A stretch of DNA of 64,000 bases, taken from assembly GCA_900542905.1 (NCBI GenBank), contig UQPF01000003.1, positions 62,001-126,000 on the forward strand, given 5' to 3'. This DNA comes from an uncultured Collinsella sp. Its GTDB lineage: Bacteria > Actinomycetota > Coriobacteriia > Coriobacteriales > Coriobacteriaceae. Below the pieces are notes generated by a model. That model had not been told where the DNA came from and did not search any database. It was given only the letters and a program-made list of their open reading frames with translations. Positions 49,327 to 58,493 of this stretch are shown one piece after another (the first letter of the stretch is position 1; each line of letters opens with the position of its first letter). The position numbers were made by a program, and so were the translations under genes.

Positions 49327-50133
49327 CTACCAAACGCGTGCGATAGCAAGGCCATCGACTGCCGCAGCGCCGGCGCGCTTGAGTTCCGCCGAAGCCGCTG
49401 CCATCGTCGCACCCGTGGTGATAACGTCGTCGATAAGCAGCAAGCGGCGGCCGTGCACGTCCTCAACCGTCTCGTACATACCTCGGGCACGCTCGCGGCG
49501 CTCCTCACGACCGAGTTCGCGCTGGTCACCATGCCCGTACTTGACGAGAGCATCGAGCAGGGGAACACCCGACAGCTCGCAAAATGGGCGCGCAATGGCC
49601 TCCATATGATCAAAACCACGCCGCCGAAACGCTGCCGCCGTCGCAGGCACAAACACCACCGCATCCGCACCGGACAGCACACCTCCATAGCGATCGGGCG
49701 CTACGACCTGGGCATGCAGGGCGGTGTCGTAGAGCAGCTCCGCCAGATACGGAGCCAGACGTCGCTCGCCCGCGTCCTTGTACGCTTTAATGATGCGCGG
49801 CAGCGGATGCGCATAGACGGCGCACGCCAGGCAGCGGTCGAGCGCCTCCGCCATTGCCGAGGACGTGCCCTCGACCGAACACTCAGTGCACAGCAAATCC
49901 CCAAACGGGGCGCCGCATCGGGTGCAGCTATGACGTGGGTCGATGAGCGTGAGCGCAGTCAGGCAGTCTTGGCAAATAAGCGTACCGGCGCGCTCGCAGC
50001 CGGCACATCGTGTTGGCGACAATGCCTCGAGCGCCTCGCGTGCCACCCGCTCGGCAAACGGTAGCAATTCGTCCGCAAACGGTAGGGCACCGGTACCCTG
50101 CAGACAGCTCAATATGTTCAGATGGCTCTTCAA
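49327..50133 (-). CDS. comF: ComF-family phosphoribosyltransferase-like protein
   Basis: A 268-residue protein related to competence factor ComFC. Two zinc pairs lie early (CAGCERAGTLICQDC, CTRCGAPFGDLLCTEC), then AYKDAGERRLAPYLAELL and the phosphoribosyltransferase loop RRLLLIDDVITTGATM. RRRGFDHMEAIARPF is the flexible-loop motif. ComF proteins act in DNA uptake or repair. A terminator-like hairpin lies upstream at 50137-50182. Confidence 0.88.
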   Translation of the reverse strand: MKSHLNILSCLQGTGALPFADELLPFAERVAREALEALSPTRCAGCERAGTLICQDCLTALTLIDPRHSCTRCGAPFGDLLCTECSVEGTSSAMAEALDRCLACAVYAHPLPRIIKAYKDAGERRLAPYLAELLYDTALHAQVVAPDRYGGVLSGADAVVFVPATAAAFRRRGFDHMEAIARPFCELSGVPLLDALVKYGHGDQRELGREERRERARGMYETVEDVHGRRLLLIDDVITTGATMAAASAELKRAGAAAVDGLAIARVW

Positions 50134-50136
50134 GAC

Positions 50137-50182
50137 ACAACCCTCCCTACGTTCGGTCGCAGGGAGGGTTGTTGATTCGGCG
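50137..50182. terminator. Terminator between ricT-type gene and comF
   Basis: ACAACCCTCCCT pairs with AGGGAGGGTTGT around a short loop; T-rich on the plus side. Confidence 0.7.
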
Positions 50183-50235
50183 CTATGATACCCCGATGCG
50201 CTCGGGGCAAGGCGGGCTAAATCCGCTCGCGGGCG

Positions 50236-51936
50236 TTATTCGCCGGCAGGCGGTTGTGGTGCGGACGAAGACGGGGTCGAGCCCTCGCCACCATCCTGGC
50301 GCGGCTTGCGGGAACGGCGACGGCGACGGCGCTTTTGACCCTGGTCGGCCGAGCCCTCGCCACCGCGCGGCTCGCGCGGCTCGCGCTCGTCACGAGCGGC
50401 GCCACGCGAAGCCTTGGCAGCCGCTCCCCCGCCATCTCCGGGACGACGGCGCGTAACCTTGACCTCGCCATCCGAGACCTGATCGGCCACGGAGGGCACT
50501 GAGGGCTTCTGCTGCGCGCCCGAGGAATGGCGACGGCGCGGACGCGGCGCGCGCTCCTCCTCGCCACGTGACTTGCCACCCTTGTCGGCAGGCGCATCGG
50601 AACCCGAACCACCCTTGGGGGCGGCACCAGCCTCGCGAGCAGCTGCGGCGCGGAAGGCGTCCTCGCGCTCCTCGCTCGACAGATGACGGCGGCGGCGACG
50701 TGTGGGATTCATGCCGCCGCCGCGATTCTGCTGCTGGGGCTGCTGAACCTCGCGCTCGCGAGAGGCGTTCTTGCCCGCGGCTGCAGCCTCGGTAGCATCG
50801 CCCGAGCCCGCGCGCTTGCGACGACGACGGCCACCGGCGGCCTCCTCGGCCTCGGGTGTCTCGGCCTTACCACGGCCCTTTCCGCGGCCACGGCCCTCGC
50901 CCTGGCTCTGAGCAGCGCGGGCATCGGAATCGGCATCGCGACGACGGCGCTTGGGCATCGACGTGCCGGCAAGACGGTCGGCGCTCGACAGGCCATCGCC
51001 CACGTCGACGCCGTTCTCGCGGTCGAGCTCCATGAGCGCCAGACGCATCTCGGGCGACTCGATGCGCTCGAGCACATCACGCGTCACGCAGTCGGGACGA
51101 CAGTTGCAGCCCTGCTCGGCGGCCTTCTTTTTGCAGCCCTCCGAGCACGTCATATCGGCCAGGTTGACCTTAAAGACTTTGCCGTTCTCCAGGCGCAGCA
51201 CCAGCTGCTCACGCGGCGTGTCATATTCCTGGATACGCGCCTTGCCAAGCGGCGTATCGATGAGCGTCTTCTTTTTGGGCGCACGGCTCTTAAAGTCCTT
51301 GTACGCCTCGAACTCATAACGCAGGCAGCACATCAGGCGGCCGCAAACGCCGCTAATCTTGGACGAGTTGAGCGGTAGGTCCTGCTCTTTTGCCATGCGA
51401 ATCGAGACGGGCTCAAACTGTCCGCCAAAGCGCGTACAGCAGAGTTCCTGTCCGCACTGGGCATAGCCGCCCACCAGGCGGGTCTCGTCGCGCACGCCGA
51501 TCTGGCGCATGTCGACGCGAATGTGCAGCGTCGAGGACAGATCCTTGACGAGCTGGCGAAAATCGACGCGCTCCTCTGCCGCAAAGTAGAACACGGCCTT
51601 CTCGCCGCCAAACAGGTACTCGACGCCCACCGGCTTCATCTCGAGGTCGAGCTCCTTGACCAGGCGGCGGAAGTCGACCATGGCCTCGTCGCCTTGGATG
51701 GCCAGGTCGTCGGCAAGCTGCAGGTCGATGTCGCTCGCCACGCGCAGCACGGGCTTAAGCGGCTGACCGATCTCGTCTTGCGGCACCTCAAAGGGATCGG
51801 CCGTGACCAGGCCGATCTCGGTTCCGCGCTCAGTGGAGCAAATGGCATAATCGGCCTCGAGAATATCCAGATCCTGCGGATCGAACCACAGGTCGCGCGA
51901 GGCGTAGGTAAACTTAACGGGTACGACTAACGGCAT
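50236..51936 (-). CDS. ricT: PSP1-domain protein (RicT/YaaT) with long Arg-rich tail
   Basis: A 566-residue protein. Residues 1-275 are the PSP1/RicT core: PVKFTYASRDLWFDPQDLDI, TRLVGGYAQCGQELCCTRFG, KISGVCGRLMCCLRYEFEAY, including conserved cysteines that bind iron-sulfur clusters in Bacillus RicT. The last 240 residues are disordered, rich in Arg, Gly, Ala and Glu, and not part of the family core; an RNA-binding role is possible. It overlaps holB by 10 bases in the tmk-holB-ricT order also seen in Firmicutes. Confidence 0.85.
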   Translation of the reverse strand: MPLVVPVKFTYASRDLWFDPQDLDILEADYAICSTERGTEIGLVTADPFEVPQDEIGQPLKPVLRVASDIDLQLADDLAIQGDEAMVDFRRLVKELDLEMKPVGVEYLFGGEKAVFYFAAEERVDFRQLVKDLSSTLHIRVDMRQIGVRDETRLVGGYAQCGQELCCTRFGGQFEPVSIRMAKEQDLPLNSSKISGVCGRLMCCLRYEFEAYKDFKSRAPKKKTLIDTPLGKARIQEYDTPREQLVLRLENGKVFKVNLADMTCSEGCKKKAAEQGCNCRPDCVTRDVLERIESPEMRLALMELDRENGVDVGDGLSSADRLAGTSMPKRRRRDADSDARAAQSQGEGRGRGKGRGKAETPEAEEAAGGRRRRKRAGSGDATEAAAAGKNASREREVQQPQQQNRGGGMNPTRRRRRHLSSEEREDAFRAAAAREAGAAPKGGSGSDAPADKGGKSRGEEERAPRPRRRHSSGAQQKPSVPSVADQVSDGEVKVTRRRPGDGGGAAAKASRGAARDEREPREPRGGEGSADQGQKRRRRRRSRKPRQDGGEGSTPSSSAPQPPAGE

Positions 51937-53054
51937 TTCAGTGCCTTCCTGATATCGAACAGCATGACCTCGATGGCCAGCTGGGGAGTAACGTTTCTGG
52001 CGATGTTGCGCTCGGCGGTCGCGACTGCCTCGAGCGCCTGGGTGGCACCCGCAACATTGGTCGCGGCGGCAAGCCGACCGATCGTGTCGCGCACGTCTTC
52101 GTTCACCACGTCGGCTGCCTTGTCCTGAAGCGTCAGCAGCACGTCGCGCATGAGCGTCCGCGCGCTCGCCAGCGCTTCCATGATACCCGAACGCTCGCGC
52201 GCGTTGAGTTCGCGCTTGTTGCGGTCCTCAAGCTGCTTCAATGCTCCACGCGACAGGTAGTCGGCGTTTTGCTCGAGCACCTTTTCCTGTGTGGACTTGA
52301 CCTCGGCGAGCGGCGCCTTAACGGCGACGATGAGTGACTTGGCGCGGCTGAGCACGTCGGCCTCGTCGGCGGCGATAAGCGAATCGATGGCGCGAACCAT
52401 CTGACGGCGGGCGTCCTGGCGCTCGGCGCTCTTGAGGAACTCGATGCCACGCGTGGGGCTTCCCGCCACGGCGACGGCCATGCGGCAACGCGCAGGGTCC
52501 TGACCGGTGGCGCGGCTCACGGCCTGCGCGGCGACGGCGGGCGATACCAGCCGAAACGGCACGCACTGGCAACGACTCACGATAGTGGGCAGCATCACGT
52601 CTGCCGAGGTGCCCAGCAGGATGAACATAACGCCCTCGGGCGGCTCCTCGAGAGTTTTGAGCAATGCGTTGGCGGTGTTGGCGCGCAGCTGCTCGGCACG
52701 GTCAATGATGTAGACCTTGGCCTTGGCACGGATGGGCGCCAGGGGCACGTCGTCGAGCAGCTCGCGTGTCTGGGCGATAAGGTAGCCCGTGGCGCTCTCG
52801 GGCGTGTAATAGTGCACGTCGGGGTGCGTATGGCGGGCGACGCGCACGCAGCTATCGCATGAGCCGCAGCCATCCTGCTCGCACAGGAAGGCTTGGGCGA
52901 GCGCCCACGCGGCGTCGAGCTTGCCCGCGCCGGGCGCGCCCAAAAACAGGTAGGCGTGCGATGCGCGACCGCTGGCGACGGCATTGGTCAAAAAGTCGCG
53001 CACGCGCTGTTGGGTGTCAAGCTTGGCCAGCAGGCTTGCCTGAGCGGGGGCCAT
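51927..53054 (-). CDS. holB: DNA polymerase III delta' subunit
   Basis: A 375-residue clamp-loader subunit. SHAYLFLGAPGAGKLDAAWA is the nucleotide loop, with Leu instead of Ser/Thr after the lysine, as expected of the non-hydrolysing delta' subunit. A zinc site follows (CEQDGCGSCDSC), then VYIIDRAEQLRANTANALLK and TLEEPPEGVMFILL and sensor IVSRCQCVPFRL. The ATG at 53054 overlaps the tmk stop; the longer frame is less likely. Confidence 0.88.
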   Translation of the reverse strand: MAPAQASLLAKLDTQQRVRDFLTNAVASGRASHAYLFLGAPGAGKLDAAWALAQAFLCEQDGCGSCDSCVRVARHTHPDVHYYTPESATGYLIAQTRELLDDVPLAPIRAKAKVYIIDRAEQLRANTANALLKTLEEPPEGVMFILLGTSADVMLPTIVSRCQCVPFRLVSPAVAAQAVSRATGQDPARCRMAVAVAGSPTRGIEFLKSAERQDARRQMVRAIDSLIAADEADVLSRAKSLIVAVKAPLAEVKSTQEKVLEQNADYLSRGALKQLEDRNKRELNARERSGIMEALASARTLMRDVLLTLQDKAADVVNEDVRDTIGRLAAATNVAGATQALEAVATAERNIARNVTPQLAIEVMLFDIRKALKCR

Positions 53055-53055
53055 G

Positions 53056-53739
53056 TTACTCGGCCTCCTGGGCAAGCGCGGCGGTGACGGCATCCTGGGA
53101 AATGTCGAGGCCGTAGGCGCGAACCTGCTCGACCGTCTGTGCGAATACGTCCTCGATGGACGCGGTCGCGTCGATGAGCTTTACGCGGTTTGGCTCCTCG
53201 GCGGCAATTGCGCAAAAACCCTGGTAGACACGCTCTTGGAAGGCCATGCCCTTAGCCTCCATGCGATCTGCCGCGCCACGGGCTGCCATGCGCAGCGCCG
53301 CCTGCTCGGGCGTGATGTGATAGACGAGCGTGAGCGCCGGGTGCGTACCCGCGACGGCCAGGTTGTTGGCATCGCGCACCATCTGACGATCGAGGCCATC
53401 GGCAAACGCCTGGTAGCAGGTCGTGGAATCGTAGAAGCGATCGCACAGGACCACCTTGCCGGCAGCAAGGGCGGGCGCGATGACCTCGTGCACCAACTGA
53501 GCGCGTGCCGCCTCGTAGAGCAGCAACTCGCAGGTGTCGCCCATCGCCGTATTGGCAGGGTCGAGCAGCAGAGCACGGATCTTTTCGCTGATGGCGGTAC
53601 CGCCCGGCTCGCGCAGGCTCACAACCTGGTAGCCAGCGAGCTCGAGCGCACGGGCAAGCAGGCGCGCCTGCGTAGATTTACCGGCGCCATCGACACCCTC
53701 GAGCGTAATGAAGCTATGTTGAGCGGGCTCAAAAGCCAT
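53056..53739 (-). CDS. tmk: Thymidylate kinase
   Basis: A 227-residue dTMP kinase. ITLEGVDGAGKSTQARLLAR is the P-loop, SLREPGGTAISEKIRALLL the DR/EPGGT motif, VVLCDRFYDSTTCYQAFADG the DRY-type segment, and AADRMEAKGMAFQERV the lid. First gene of the tmk-holB-ricT operon. Confidence 0.95.
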   Translation of the reverse strand: MAFEPAQHSFITLEGVDGAGKSTQARLLARALELAGYQVVSLREPGGTAISEKIRALLLDPANTAMGDTCELLLYEAARAQLVHEVIAPALAAGKVVLCDRFYDSTTCYQAFADGLDRQMVRDANNLAVAGTHPALTLVYHITPEQAALRMAARGAADRMEAKGMAFQERVYQGFCAIAAEEPNRVKLIDATASIEDVFAQTVEQVRAYGLDISQDAVTAALAQEAE

Positions 53740-53980
53740 GGGCGCAGCCCCTTCCTACAAGGCGCGTAAATGCAGATATATATCAACCAAGCCATGATAC
53801 CCCAGTGCTCGGTGCGTCCCCAATGGCTAAAGGTGCCTTTCCAAAGTTGCGGTGAAATAGGGACTGATTGAAGCTCTGAGACCGCCAAACAGTCCCTATT
53901 TCACCGCAACTTATGATGGGGAATTTTGGACGCTGGGTATAATCGTCGTATTGCATTGAAATGTGGCGAAAGGAGTGGCA
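53740..53980. repeat. Gap with a perfect 23-bp inverted repeat
   Basis: 53844-53866 and 53890-53912 are exact inverted copies (outer end AAGTTGCGGTGAAATAGGGA) around a 23-base loop. A strong RBS (AAAGGAG) for the next gene ends the gap. Confidence 0.75.
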
Positions 53981-54964
53981 ATGTCTCGGTATTGCGCCTC
54001 GTGCGGCAAGCTTCTTGCAGATAATGCCAAGTTCTGCACCTCGTGCGGTGCACCCGTTGAGCAAACAACCGCGAGCGATAGCCAGCCCGCTTTTGAGCAG
54101 ACCGGCTCCCTTGATGCGCCGCAAGCCAAGGCGGACGACCCCCTCGCCTATCGCCCCGACCCCGCCGCAAGCCCCGCGGCCGTCGAGACCACGCAGCGCA
54201 TACCCGTCGCGAGCGACTCGCCCCAACAGCAGCCGGCTCCCGCATACGCGCCCGCTTCGCCACAGACCCCCGCTCCCAAAAAGAGCGGCACCGGGCCGCT
54301 TATCGCCGTTATCGTTGTGCTGGTGGCGATCATCATCGCCCTAGTCGTTTTCTTTGTGATCAAGCCTTTCGACAACGCCGCCACGCAGACGTCTGCCGAG
54401 GTAGCTAAGCTGCACCATGACGTCGACGACGATGACCTAAAGCCTCTCGGCGATCCCAACAGCCTGTACGACGATGATGACGATGACGACGAGGATGGCG
54501 GCGAAGCAACACTCTCCGAGCAGAACCTCTACCGCCGACTGAGCGAATACTACGACTTGCTCGAAGACCTCGACAACTACGTCCGTGGCTGCGCGCAGAA
54601 CTTCAACGGCAGCTATCTGGAAGAGGATCGAACCACCCGTCAAAATCTCGCCGACGTCGCCGAGCGCACAGAGGACACCATCGAGCAGTATTACGACATC
54701 GTCGAGGACCTGGACGTCCCGACGAGCTCCAAGAACTACAACTCCTGGAAGGACATCATCGCCCTGTACGACGACCTGGATCACCGCATTGACGCAATCT
54801 GTGATGCCTGGGAGATCAGCCTGAAATACGCCAAGCCTGAGGACCACAAGAATGAGATCGTGGCGCCGCTGTCGCGCGACAACGTGGCGGGCACCAATGA
54901 CAATAAGTACCGCCTAGATTTTGAGGAGCGCTATCCCAGCGCCAAGCCTGTCGAGGTGAACTAG
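53981..54964 (+). CDS. Zinc-ribbon membrane protein
   Basis: A 327-residue protein: N-terminal zinc ribbon (YCASCGKLLADNAKFCTSCG, residues 4-23), a Pro/Ala/Gln-rich linker, one membrane segment (about 107-130, LIAVIVVLVAIIIALVVFFV), and an acidic helical outside domain with an Asp run (YDDDDDDDEDGGE). This architecture is common among uncharacterised Gram-positive envelope proteins. AAAGGAG before ATG 53981 decides the start. Confidence 0.7.
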   Translation: MSRYCASCGKLLADNAKFCTSCGAPVEQTTASDSQPAFEQTGSLDAPQAKADDPLAYRPDPAASPAAVETTQRIPVASDSPQQQPAPAYAPASPQTPAPKKSGTGPLIAVIVVLVAIIIALVVFFVIKPFDNAATQTSAEVAKLHHDVDDDDLKPLGDPNSLYDDDDDDDEDGGEATLSEQNLYRRLSEYYDLLEDLDNYVRGCAQNFNGSYLEEDRTTRQNLADVAERTEDTIEQYYDIVEDLDVPTSSKNYNSWKDIIALYDDLDHRIDAICDAWEISLKYAKPEDHKNEIVAPLSRDNVAGTNDNKYRLDFEERYPSAKPVEVN

Positions 54965-54982
54965 CGCTCTGTCGTTCCCGAG

Positions 54983-55040
54983 CCGGCAGTAAGGGACGTT
55001 CCTAAACTGCCGGCAGAAAAGGAACGTCCCTAACTGCCGG
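54983..55040. repeat. Inverted repeat related to one at 62551
   Basis: CCGGCAGT-AGGGACGTTCCT-type arms (54983-55003 with 55020-55040, one mismatch). The inner sequence AAACTGCCGGCA..AGGAACGTCCC recurs at about 62553-62580, so this is a dispersed repeat. Confidence 0.65.
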
Positions 55041-55043
55041 ATA

Positions 55044-55082
55044 AAAAACGAGCGAGGATTTTGAGGTCCTCGCTCGTTTTTG
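55044..55082. terminator. Terminator after topoisomerase gene
   Basis: AAAACGAGCGAGGA pairs with TCCTCGCTCGTTTTTG around TTTTGAGG; bidirectional. Confidence 0.88.
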
Positions 55083-55108
55083 TTTTAGGTGATGTTTCGA
55101 CCGTGCGG

Positions 55109-57700
55109 CTACTTGTCGGCAGCGGTCTTTTTGGTAGTCGACTTCTTGGCCGTCGTCTTTTTGGCGGTCGTCTTCTTGGCAGCAGTCTTCTTTGCCGCCG
55201 TCGTCTTCTTGGCCGTGCTCGCCTTGGTCGTGGTCTTGCGGCCGCGGGCGGGCTTCTTCTCCTTGGTCGGGCAGTCCATGTTCACGCAGATGCGCCACGG
55301 GCCGCGCGCGGTGTTGACCACCACGATGGGGGCGCCGCACTCGGGGCAGGTCTCGCCCGTCGCCTCGAGCTTGCCACGCGCCGGCAGCGGATAGCTCACG
55401 CCGCAGTCGTCATAGTTGGTGCAGCGGATAAAGCGCTTGCCGCTCTTCTCGCTCTTGTGTGCGATCAGGTCGCCATGGCGTCCTGCCTCGGCGCACACCT
55501 TGCACTCGCCCACCTTAAGGTCAGGCTCGTAGTTGGTGGGGCATGTGGGGTTCACGCAGATCTCGAAGGCCTTCTGGCGGAATGGCTGGCACTTGATGCG
55601 CGGCGCGCCGCACTCGGGGCACACGGCGGCCTCGCCCTCGAGCGGGCTCACCTTGACGCCACTCGGCACCGGATAGGTCACGTCGCAGTCGGGCCAACCC
55701 ATGCAGCCGATAAAGCTGCCGCGGGTCTTGGCGCTCGTCTTCATAACCAGGTCCTTGCCGCACTTGGGGCAGGCGCCCACGCGCGCATCGGCCGTGACGG
55801 CGTCGCTGATGGCGTCGCCCAGCTCCTGCGTATGCTTGAGCAGCTCGTCGAGCACGCCGGCCAGCAGCGCGCGCGAGTGTGTCACGACATGCTCTTCGGT
55901 ATCCTCGCCGCGCTCCACGCGGGTCATGTCGCCGTCGAGCTCGCTGGTCATATCGGGGCTCGTGATGCGCGGGGCAAACTGCGACAGCGCGTCGATGATG
56001 GCGATGCCCAGCTGGCTCGGCTCAACGGGATCATTTTTGAGATAGCGCACGGCATACAGGCGCTCGATGATGCTCGCGCGCGTGGACTTGGTGCCCAGGC
56101 CGCGCTTTTCCATCTCCTGCACGAGCTTGCCCTGGCTGTAGCGCGCGGGCGGCTCGGTCTGCTTGGCCTCGAGCTTAATGTCGAACACGTCGACCGTGTC
56201 GCCCTGCTCAAGCGGCGGCATCTGCTCGTCGCGCTTGAGGCCGTACGGATATGCCTCGCGGAAGCCCGGGGTCACGAGCACGTCGCCCGAAGCCACGAAC
56301 GGCTCGCCGTTGACGTCGAGCTCGAGCTTGGTGTTCTCGATGGTCGCGGGCCCCATGAGCGTTGCCAGGAAGCGACGGGCGACGAGGTCATAGAGTTTGC
56401 GCTGGCCGCCGTCGAGCGTGGACGGATCGCCCTCGCCCGTGGGGTAGATAGGCGGGTGGTCGGTGGTCTCGACCTTGCCGCGCGTGGGCTTCATGGGGCC
56501 GGCGAGCACCTTTTTGCACACGGGCGCCAGCGCCGGGTTGATCTTTGCCAGGTCGCTCACCACGGCGCCCAGATCGAGCGTCGCGGGATACACGGTGTTA
56601 TCGACACGCGGGTAGCTGATGAGACCGGCCATGTAGAGGGACTCGGCGATGCGCATCGTACGCGCAGGCGAGATGCCCTCGGCCGCGGCGGCAGCCTGCA
56701 GCGAGGTCGTCGCAAACGGCGTGGGCGGCTGCTGCTTACGCGAGCGCTTGGTCACCGCGGCGACGGTTGCCGTCGTAGCGCCGTCAACGTGACCGTACGC
56801 CGTCTCAGCAGCATCCTTGTCGGTAAAGCGCGCCGTCTTGTGCGCGATCTTAAAGCGATCGTCCTCGGCAGCGCCTTGCGCGGCGCCCATGCCGCGAATC
56901 TGCCAATAGTCCTCGGGCACAAACGCCATGCGCTCGCGCTCGCGCTCGACCACCAGGGCAAGCGTCGGCGTCTGCACGCGGCCGGCGGAGCGCACGTTGC
57001 CAAAGCCGCCAAACTTGGCGAGCGTCAGGTAGCGCGTGAGCACCGCGCCCCAAATGAGGTCGATGTGCTGGCGGCTCTCGCCGGCGTCGGCCAGATTCTG
57101 GTCGAGCGAGACAAGATTATCGAAGGCCTGCGTAATCTCGGCCTTGGTAAACGAAGAATACTGGGCGCGGGCGACCGGCAAGTCGGGCGCAACCTCGCGC
57201 ACCTTGTTGAGGGCGTCCGAACCGATCAGTTCGCCCTCGCGGTCGAAGTCCGTGGCGATAATGACGCTGTCGGACTTCTTGGCAAGGTTCTTGAGCGAGC
57301 GGATGAGCTCCTTCTCGGCCGGCAGCTTAATGACGGGCGCCCAGGTGAGGTAAGGCAGGCTCTCGAGCTTCCAGCCCTTGATGGAGATACCATCGGCAAG
57401 AAACGGCTTGCGCTTGGTGTCGTACGGCGGGCGGGCCAAACCATCGGGCATATCGGCCGGCAGCATCTCACCGTCCTCCGTGACCGAATACCAGCCCAGC
57501 TTTTTATCGAACAGCACGCTGTCGCAAAAATCGGGCGCAAGGATGTGACCGGCAAGGCCGATCGTCACGCACTCCTCGCCCTTCCACTCAAAACGGTAGA
57601 TGGCGGTGTTGTACACCTTGTCCTTTTTGGGCTTGCCCGTGGACAGACGCTCGGCAATCTGACGCGCGGCGTCGTTTTTCTCGGCGATGATGAGCTTCAA
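55109..57700 (-). CDS. topA: DNA topoisomerase I (type IA) with zinc fingers and basic tail
   Basis: An 863-residue relaxing topoisomerase. The toprim acidic triad is DFDREGE (151-157) and the nucleophile Y363 lies in LISYPRVDNTVYP. That motif and the start LIIAEKNDAARQIAERLS resemble archaeal topoisomerase I more than the GLITYMRTDS of most bacteria. Three or four zinc-finger modules follow (CPKCGKDLVMKTSAKTRGSF, CPECGAPRIKCQPFRQ, CKVCAEAGRHGDLI, CPECGAPIVVV). The end is a histone-H1-like Lys/Ala/Thr repeat. Confidence 0.9.
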   Translation of the reverse strand: MKLIIAEKNDAARQIAERLSTGKPKKDKVYNTAIYRFEWKGEECVTIGLAGHILAPDFCDSVLFDKKLGWYSVTEDGEMLPADMPDGLARPPYDTKRKPFLADGISIKGWKLESLPYLTWAPVIKLPAEKELIRSLKNLAKKSDSVIIATDFDREGELIGSDALNKVREVAPDLPVARAQYSSFTKAEITQAFDNLVSLDQNLADAGESRQHIDLIWGAVLTRYLTLAKFGGFGNVRSAGRVQTPTLALVVERERERMAFVPEDYWQIRGMGAAQGAAEDDRFKIAHKTARFTDKDAAETAYGHVDGATTATVAAVTKRSRKQQPPTPFATTSLQAAAAAEGISPARTMRIAESLYMAGLISYPRVDNTVYPATLDLGAVVSDLAKINPALAPVCKKVLAGPMKPTRGKVETTDHPPIYPTGEGDPSTLDGGQRKLYDLVARRFLATLMGPATIENTKLELDVNGEPFVASGDVLVTPGFREAYPYGLKRDEQMPPLEQGDTVDVFDIKLEAKQTEPPARYSQGKLVQEMEKRGLGTKSTRASIIERLYAVRYLKNDPVEPSQLGIAIIDALSQFAPRITSPDMTSELDGDMTRVERGEDTEEHVVTHSRALLAGVLDELLKHTQELGDAISDAVTADARVGACPKCGKDLVMKTSAKTRGSFIGCMGWPDCDVTYPVPSGVKVSPLEGEAAVCPECGAPRIKCQPFRQKAFEICVNPTCPTNYEPDLKVGECKVCAEAGRHGDLIAHKSEKSGKRFIRCTNYDDCGVSYPLPARGKLEATGETCPECGAPIVVVNTARGPWRICVNMDCPTKEKKPARGRKTTTKASTAKKTTAAKKTAAKKTTAKKTTAKKSTTKKTAADK

Positions 57701-57754
57701 AAGAGGCTCCTATCTCGTGTCTCTGCGGCTGCGCCCGCGCTCATGGCGGCCGAC

Positions 57755-58438
57755 TTACGCCCTTGCTTGCTCAATCTGCCCGATGAGCCAATCGCACCAG
57801 GCATCCATGCCCTCGCCCTTGCGCGCGCTCACGGCAAACCGCGGCGCCTGCGGATTGAGGTCATCGAGTGTCTTAGTATACCTATCCATGTCAAAATCGA
57901 AAGCCGGGGCCACGTCGACCTTATTGAGCAGCTGCGCGCCGGCGTGTTGGAAGATGCCCGGGTACTTGATGGGCTTGTCGTCGCCCTCAGGCACCGAGAG
58001 GATCATGATGGACAGATTCTCGCCCAGGTCAAAGTCGACCGGGCAGACCAGGTTGCCCACATTTTCGATAAAGATGACGTCGATGTTCTCCAGACCAACG
58101 GCCTGGTCGAACGCATCGATAGCCTCCATGATCATGTTGCCCTCGAGGTGGCACAGACCGCCCGTGTTGATCTGGATGGCGGGCATGCCGGCTTCCTTCA
58201 TGGTGATGGCATCGACATCCGAGGCGATATCGCCCTCGATGACGGCACAGCGCAGGCCAGCCTTGTCGTGCAGGCGCTCGTTAGTGCCCAGGATCGTGGT
58301 GGTCTTGCCCGAACCGGGGCTCGACAAGACGTTGATCACATAGGTGTTTGTCTCATTAAATCGCTGACGCAGCTGATCTGCCAGGCGCTCGTTGCGCGAC
58401 AGAATCGGCGATGCGATATCAATCGTTTTCTCAGCCAT
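57755..58438 (-). CDS. hypB: Hydrogenase/urease nickel-insertion GTPase
   Basis: A 227-residue HypB. P-loop VINVLSSPGSGKTTTIL, CAVIEGDIASDVDAITMKEA, QINTGGLCHLEGNMI (nickel-site Cys-His), IFIENVGNLVCPVDFDLGE and the NKVD specificity motif in AQLLNKVDVAPAF. No N-terminal histidine-rich nickel store is present. AAGGAG before ATG 58438 fixes the start. It partners HypA 55 bp upstream. Confidence 0.93.
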   Translation of the reverse strand: MAEKTIDIASPILSRNERLADQLRQRFNETNTYVINVLSSPGSGKTTTILGTNERLHDKAGLRCAVIEGDIASDVDAITMKEAGMPAIQINTGGLCHLEGNMIMEAIDAFDQAVGLENIDVIFIENVGNLVCPVDFDLGENLSIMILSVPEGDDKPIKYPGIFQHAGAQLLNKVDVAPAFDFDMDRYTKTLDDLNPQAPRFAVSARKGEGMDAWCDWLIGQIEQARA

Positions 58439-58493
58439 ACTCGGCACTCCTTACTTTGGCCCCTTTATACCCCATCACCAGATGGCTAGCGGG

